From Anaerobacillus sp. (GTDB lineage Bacteria; Bacillota; Bacilli; Bacillales; Anaerobacillaceae): DNA of 18,745 bases. The DNA is taken from positions 1 through 18,745 of the forward strand of contig SKSA01000358.1 in the NCBI GenBank assembly GCA_007118195.1, given 5' to 3'. The notes below the pieces were generated by a model. It made no database searches. It saw nothing but the letters and a program-made list of their open reading frames with translations, and had not been told where the DNA came from. Every line of letters starts with the position of its first letter. The first letter of the stretch is position 1. Of the stretch, positions 16,335 to 18,745 are shown in pieces. The position numbers and the translations under genes are program-made.

Positions 16335-17249
16335 TTAAATATGGTTGTTGTCACCAATTAATTCAACTTCTGTTTCCATTTCTACATGAAATTTATTAAA
16401 AACTTCAACTTTAATATAGTCAATTAATTCTAGGACGTTTTGCGCAGTAGCCCCACCTATATTAACAATAAAATTTGCGTGCATTGTAGAAACTTGCGCA
16501 CCACCAACTGTATATCCCTTTAACCCCGCTTCCTCTATTAGCTTTCCAGCATGGTGAGGTAACGGATTACGAAAGACGCTTCCGCAACAAGGATAGTCCC
16601 ACGGTTGTGTTCTTTTTCGATATTCTTTATTTTTTTGAATTTCAGCCACAATTTCTTCACGATCTCCATTTCGCAACTGAAAAACTGCCTCAAGACAAAT
16701 CCCATGATCTTTTTGCAGACGAGAGGTCCGATATGAAAAATCCATATCCTCATTATTATACCAAACTACTTTACCGTCCGGATATACAACCTTTGCCTTC
16801 TTTAAAATATTCGCGATGTCCGATCTATGAGCTCCCGCATTCATAAACACCGCACCACCTACAGAGCCTGGAATCCCTCCTGCAAACTCTAAACCAGATA
16901 AGCCCTTTTTACTCATCATTGTTGCAAGTTTTATTAATGAAAATCCTGCCCCAACACGGACTTCTTCACCCGTTACTTCTAAATGATCTATGCAATCACT
17001 TATTTTAATGACTACACCACGAATTCCTTTATCTGATATTAATAAATTAGAACCACGTCCAATAATAAATAAAGGAACCTTATACTTTTTTGTAAGCGAC
17101 AATGTCGTAATCAAACTAGTTTTATCTTTTGGAATAACTAAAACTTCCGTTGGACCGCCAATTTTCCAAGTTGTGTGATTCGCCAACGGTTCATTTTCTT
17201 TAAGTTGGCCTACATTTGCTTGTTTTAGTTCCTTTATAAGTCGATCCAT
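16335..17249 (-). CDS. murB: UDP-N-acetylenolpyruvoylglucosamine reductase MurB
   Basis: MurB is a cytoplasmic FAD enzyme that reduces UDP-GlcNAc-enolpyruvate with NADPH to UDP-MurNAc, the second committed step of peptidoglycan synthesis. The 304-residue protein has the FAD motif [10 protein letters not shown] (64-73), [20 protein letters not shown] (122-141), substrate-site YRTS (173-176) and the general-acid Ser224 in GSVFRNP. A conserved Glu follows near the C-terminus (TEVELIG, about 296). Its length fits type II MurB, which lacks the extra loop of the E. coli enzyme. GGGAGG lies 7 bases before the ATG. It follows murG by 36 bases, probably in one transcript, and is followed by a terminator. 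Confidence 0.98.
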   Translation of the reverse strand: MDRLIKELKQANVGQLKENEPLANHTTWKIGGPTEVLVIPKDKTSLITTLSLTKKYKVPLFIIGRGSNLLISDKGIRGVVIKISDCIDHLEVTGEEVRVGAGFSLIKLATMMSKKGLSGLEFAGGIPGSVGGAVFMNAGAHRSDIANILKKAKVVYPDGKVVWYNNEDMDFSYRTSRLQKDHGICLEAVFQLRNGDREEIVAEIQKNKEYRKRTQPWDYPCCGSVFRNPLPHHAGKLIEEAGLKGYTVGGAQVSTMHANFIVNIGGATAQNVLELIDYIKVEVFNKFHVEMETEVELIGDNNHI

Positions 17250-17285
17250 AATAATCCTCCCAAATAATTATTTCCTCGTAACTTC

Positions 17286-18389
17286 TTATGCGCTTCGGTC
17301 ATCCAACAGCTTTTGCATCAACTCAAATATTTCTTTGGCAGCTTCTGGTTTACCTAGCTTTAAAGCTGCAGTATGCATTTCGTTCCACTTTTTATCATCG
17401 TACATAATATCATCAATTTCCTTCAATAATACGCTGCCAGACATTTCTTTCTCAAGCTTTATCGTTGCTGCGTTGTTTTCACTTAATGCTCGTGCATTTT
17501 TTTCTTGATGATTATTGGTCACATAAGGGCTAGGAATTAATATACTTGGCAATCCAATCGCTGTCACTTCAGCTAAAGTTGTAGCACCAGCACGAGCAAC
17601 AATTAACTGTACATTTTTCAACACCTCTGGCATGTTATGAATGAATGGTTGTATTTTAACATTCTCAGGGTTACCTTGTTTTTTTACCTCTGCCATTACA
17701 TTTTCATAATGAACATCACCAGTTACATATAAAAATTGATAGGTCCTCGTTCCTGCCTCATTCAACACTTCTAAAAAAGCATCATTAATTGGCCTTGCTC
17801 CTCGACTACCGCCAACAATAAGGACAGTTTTTTTTTTTTTATTTAAACCGATATCACTCAGACGATCTTTTTCTTTTACAAGCGCAGCCTCTGTAGCTCT
17901 CGGGTTCCCTGTATAAACAACTTTATTTGCAGGAAAAAATACGCTTGACTCCTCAAAAGAAATCGCTACTTTGCTCACATAACGACTTAAAAATTTATTC
18001 GTTAGTCCAGGAACACTATTTTGCTCGTGTATAATCGTTGGTATATTTAGCTTTGCCGCGGCATAAACAACCGGCCCACAAACGTAGCCCCCAGTGCCGA
18101 TCACAACATCTGGTTTAAATTCTTTAATCATTTTTTTTGATGAAGATACACCATTTAAAAAGCGCATCACCGTTTTCAAGTTGTCTAGCGATAGTTTTCT
18201 CTTAAAACCAGTAATATGAATGGTTTTAAATGGAATTCCTTCTCGTGTTACTAAACTACTTTCTAACCCTTCTTCAGTACCAATATATAAAAATTCAGCT
18301 TTTGGCTCTATTTTTTTTATTTCATTTATTAGCGCTAATGCAGGATAAATGTGTCCCCCCGTACCACCGCCACTAACAATTATTCTCAT
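17286..18389 (-). CDS. murG: UDP-GlcNAc:undecaprenyl-PP-MurNAc-pentapeptide transferase MurG
   Basis: MurG is the peripheral inner-membrane GT-B glycosyltransferase that adds GlcNAc to lipid I to make lipid II. The 367-residue protein shows the G-loop [14 protein letters not shown] (7-20), [14 protein letters not shown] (98-111), HEQNSVPG (121-128), [12 protein letters not shown] (192-203) and the donor-binding [21 protein letters not shown] (266-286, quoted near its start). The ATG at 18389 (MRIIVSGGG) is the family N-terminus. GGAGGTG lies somewhat far (12 bases) upstream, and a 16-residue extension of the frame is rejected. A TATAAT promoter and a terminator separate it from spoVE, so murG-murB appear to have their own transcription. 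Confidence 0.98.
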   Translation of the reverse strand: MRIIVSGGGTGGHIYPALALINEIKKIEPKAEFLYIGTEEGLESSLVTREGIPFKTIHITGFKRKLSLDNLKTVMRFLNGVSSSKKMIKEFKPDVVIGTGGYVCGPVVYAAAKLNIPTIIHEQNSVPGLTNKFLSRYVSKVAISFEESSVFFPANKVVYTGNPRATEAALVKEKDRLSDIGLNKKKKTVLIVGGSRGARPINDAFLEVLNEAGTRTYQFLYVTGDVHYENVMAEVKKQGNPENVKIQPFIHNMPEVLKNVQLIVARAGATTLAEVTAIGLPSILIPSPYVTNNHQEKNARALSENNAATIKLEKEMSGSVLLKEIDDIMYDDKKWNEMHTAALKLGKPEAAKEIFELMQKLLDDRSA

Positions 18390-18435
18390 TATTACTTTAC
18401 ACCTCCGGTAAAAAAGGAAATCTTTCCATCTCTTC

Positions 18436-18465
18436 ATTATATCTTAAATAGCAATTAAATATCAC
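18436..18465 (-). promoter_or_regulatory. Candidate sigma-A promoter of murG-murB
   Basis: A perfect TATAAT (18436-18441) follows GTGATA (18460-18465, four of six to TTGACA) after 18 bases. The transcript would start near 18429, about 40 bases before murG, and directly after a terminator. Confidence 0.5.
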
Positions 18466-18475
18466 TATAAAACTG

Positions 18476-18500
18476 AAAAAAGCCCATTAATTTTAGGGCT
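18476..18500 (-). terminator. Weak intrinsic terminator between spoVE and murG
   Basis: AGCCC (18496-18500) and GGGCT (18481-18485) pair across a 10-base AT loop on the minus strand, followed by five T. The flanking AAAA could also pair with the T-run. The stem is short, so termination is likely partial. Confidence 0.55.
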
Positions 18501-18512
18501 CTTTTAGGGGGG

Positions 18513-18568
18513 GAGTTTTGAGTTTTGAGTTTTGAGTTTTGAGTCTTGAGTTTTGAGTCTTGAGTTAA
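18513..18568. repeat. Eight tandem copies of a 7-base unit
   Basis: GAGTTTT repeats in register eight times: four perfect copies, GAGTCTT, one more perfect copy, GAGTCTT, then a decayed GAGTTAA. The period is exact and 7 bases, and G tracts precede it (18507-18513). It is non-coding and stands between the spoVE stop and murG. Twelve-base windows of it are perfectly complementary to AACTCAAAACTC at 18601-18612. Confidence 0.9.
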
Positions 18569-18600
18569 TGAAAGCTTATCCTTCGAAGCTTCGCCCACAT

Positions 18601-18645
18601 AACTCAAAACTCTTCACTCTCCACTCTTCACTCTCCACTCAAAAC
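18601..18645. repeat. Inverted match and two 14-base tandem copies
   Basis: AACTCAAAACTC (18601-18612) is followed by two perfect copies of TTCACTCTCCACTC (18613-18626 and 18627-18640), then ACTCAAAACTT overlapping the second copy. The arms complement the GAGTTTT array, and two AAGCTT copies (18572-18577, 18586-18591) lie in the loop. The whole block can fold into a cruciform-like structure directly after the spoVE stop. Confidence 0.8.
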
Positions 18646-18745
18646 TTAATAACGTGCATAGCGACTTATATTCAACAAAACACCAACCGCAACGAGCATT
18701 AATGTTAATGATGAACCTCCGTAACTTAAAAACGGTAAGGTAATC
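18646..18745 (-). CDS. spoVE: Stage V sporulation protein E, C-terminal end (partial)
   Basis: The last 32 codons of a SEDS-family glycosyltransferase are visible: [20 protein letters not shown], then [12 protein letters not shown] and a TAA stop at 18646. [10 protein letters not shown] is the SEDS C-terminal signature shared by FtsW, RodA and SpoVE. SpoVE is preferred over FtsW because in Bacillus this gene sits directly before murG. The rest of the gene lies beyond the window edge. SEDS proteins polymerise lipid II, and SpoVE does so for the spore cortex. Confidence 0.9.
   Translation of the reverse strand, partial: ITLPFLSYGGSSLTLMLVAVGVLLNISRYARY

Noticed and set aside
16538..16753. Minus-strand 71-codon frame inside murB
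   Set aside because: It overlaps the conserved MurB frame, which includes the Ser224 motif, and has no independent support.
18513..18640. CRISPR-like array
   Set aside because: The units are 7 and 14 bases in direct tandem with no spacers, and no cas genes are present.

Overview
The window is a stretch of the division and cell-wall (dcw) cluster and adjoining sporulation and cell-shape genes from an endospore-forming, AT-rich Firmicute of the Bacillaceae type. Every gene lies on the minus strand, so transcription runs from high to low coordinates. The evidence for the host is the gene order spoVE-murG-murB-divIB-ylxW-ylxX-sbp-ftsA-ftsZ-spoIIGA-sigE-sigG-ylmC-pgeF-ylmE-sepF-ylmG-ylmH-divIVA-ileS, the near-identity of SigE and SigG to the Bacillus subtilis proteins as I remember them, Bacillus-type ribosome binding sites, and a T-box leader. 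The genus cannot be fixed from the sequence alone. The order as I recall it for B. subtilis has bpr between ftsZ and spoIIGA and ylmA after sigG; both are absent here.

Layout in the direction of transcription. 18745-16335: the tail of spoVE, a repeat-rich spacer with a terminator and a new promoter, then murG and murB (lipid II and UDP-MurNAc synthesis). 16334-15874: a 461-base spacer with a murB terminator, a 110-base palindrome and a divIB promoter. 15873-13347: divIB, ylxW, ylxX and sbp, tightly packed or overlapping. 13346-10664: a sigma-H-type promoter, then ftsA and ftsZ, closed by an elaborate terminator. 10663-10180: a 484-base spacer holding a Spo0A-type promoter with a 22-base spacer between -35 and -10, and a degenerate repeat. 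10179-7452: spoIIGA, sigE and sigG, with a long hairpin after sigE and a sigma-F-like promoter plus a hairpin masking the ribosome binding site before sigG. 7364-3242: ylmC, pgeF, ylmE, sepF, ylmG, ylmH and divIVA. 3241-114: a strong promoter, an isoleucine T-box and ileS.

The genes fit together as growth, division and the switch to sporulation. MurG, MurB and SpoVE supply and polymerise wall precursor. FtsA, FtsZ, SepF and DivIB build the divisome, and DivIVA marks poles and septa. At sporulation onset the sigma-H signal before ftsA would raise FtsAZ for the polar septum, the Spo0A-type promoter would produce pro-sigma-E with its protease SpoIIGA, and the sigma-F-like promoter would produce sigma-G in the forespore.

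All protein-coding genes belong to known families, and I see no new multi-gene system, phage, transposase or CRISPR array. The less ordinary content is between genes: four repeat or palindrome elements and several sporulation control signals. Gene starts were chosen by ribosome binding site and family N-terminus; in ileS, ylmC, sigE, ftsZ, ylxW, ylxX, pgeF and murG I place the start inside the longest open frame.
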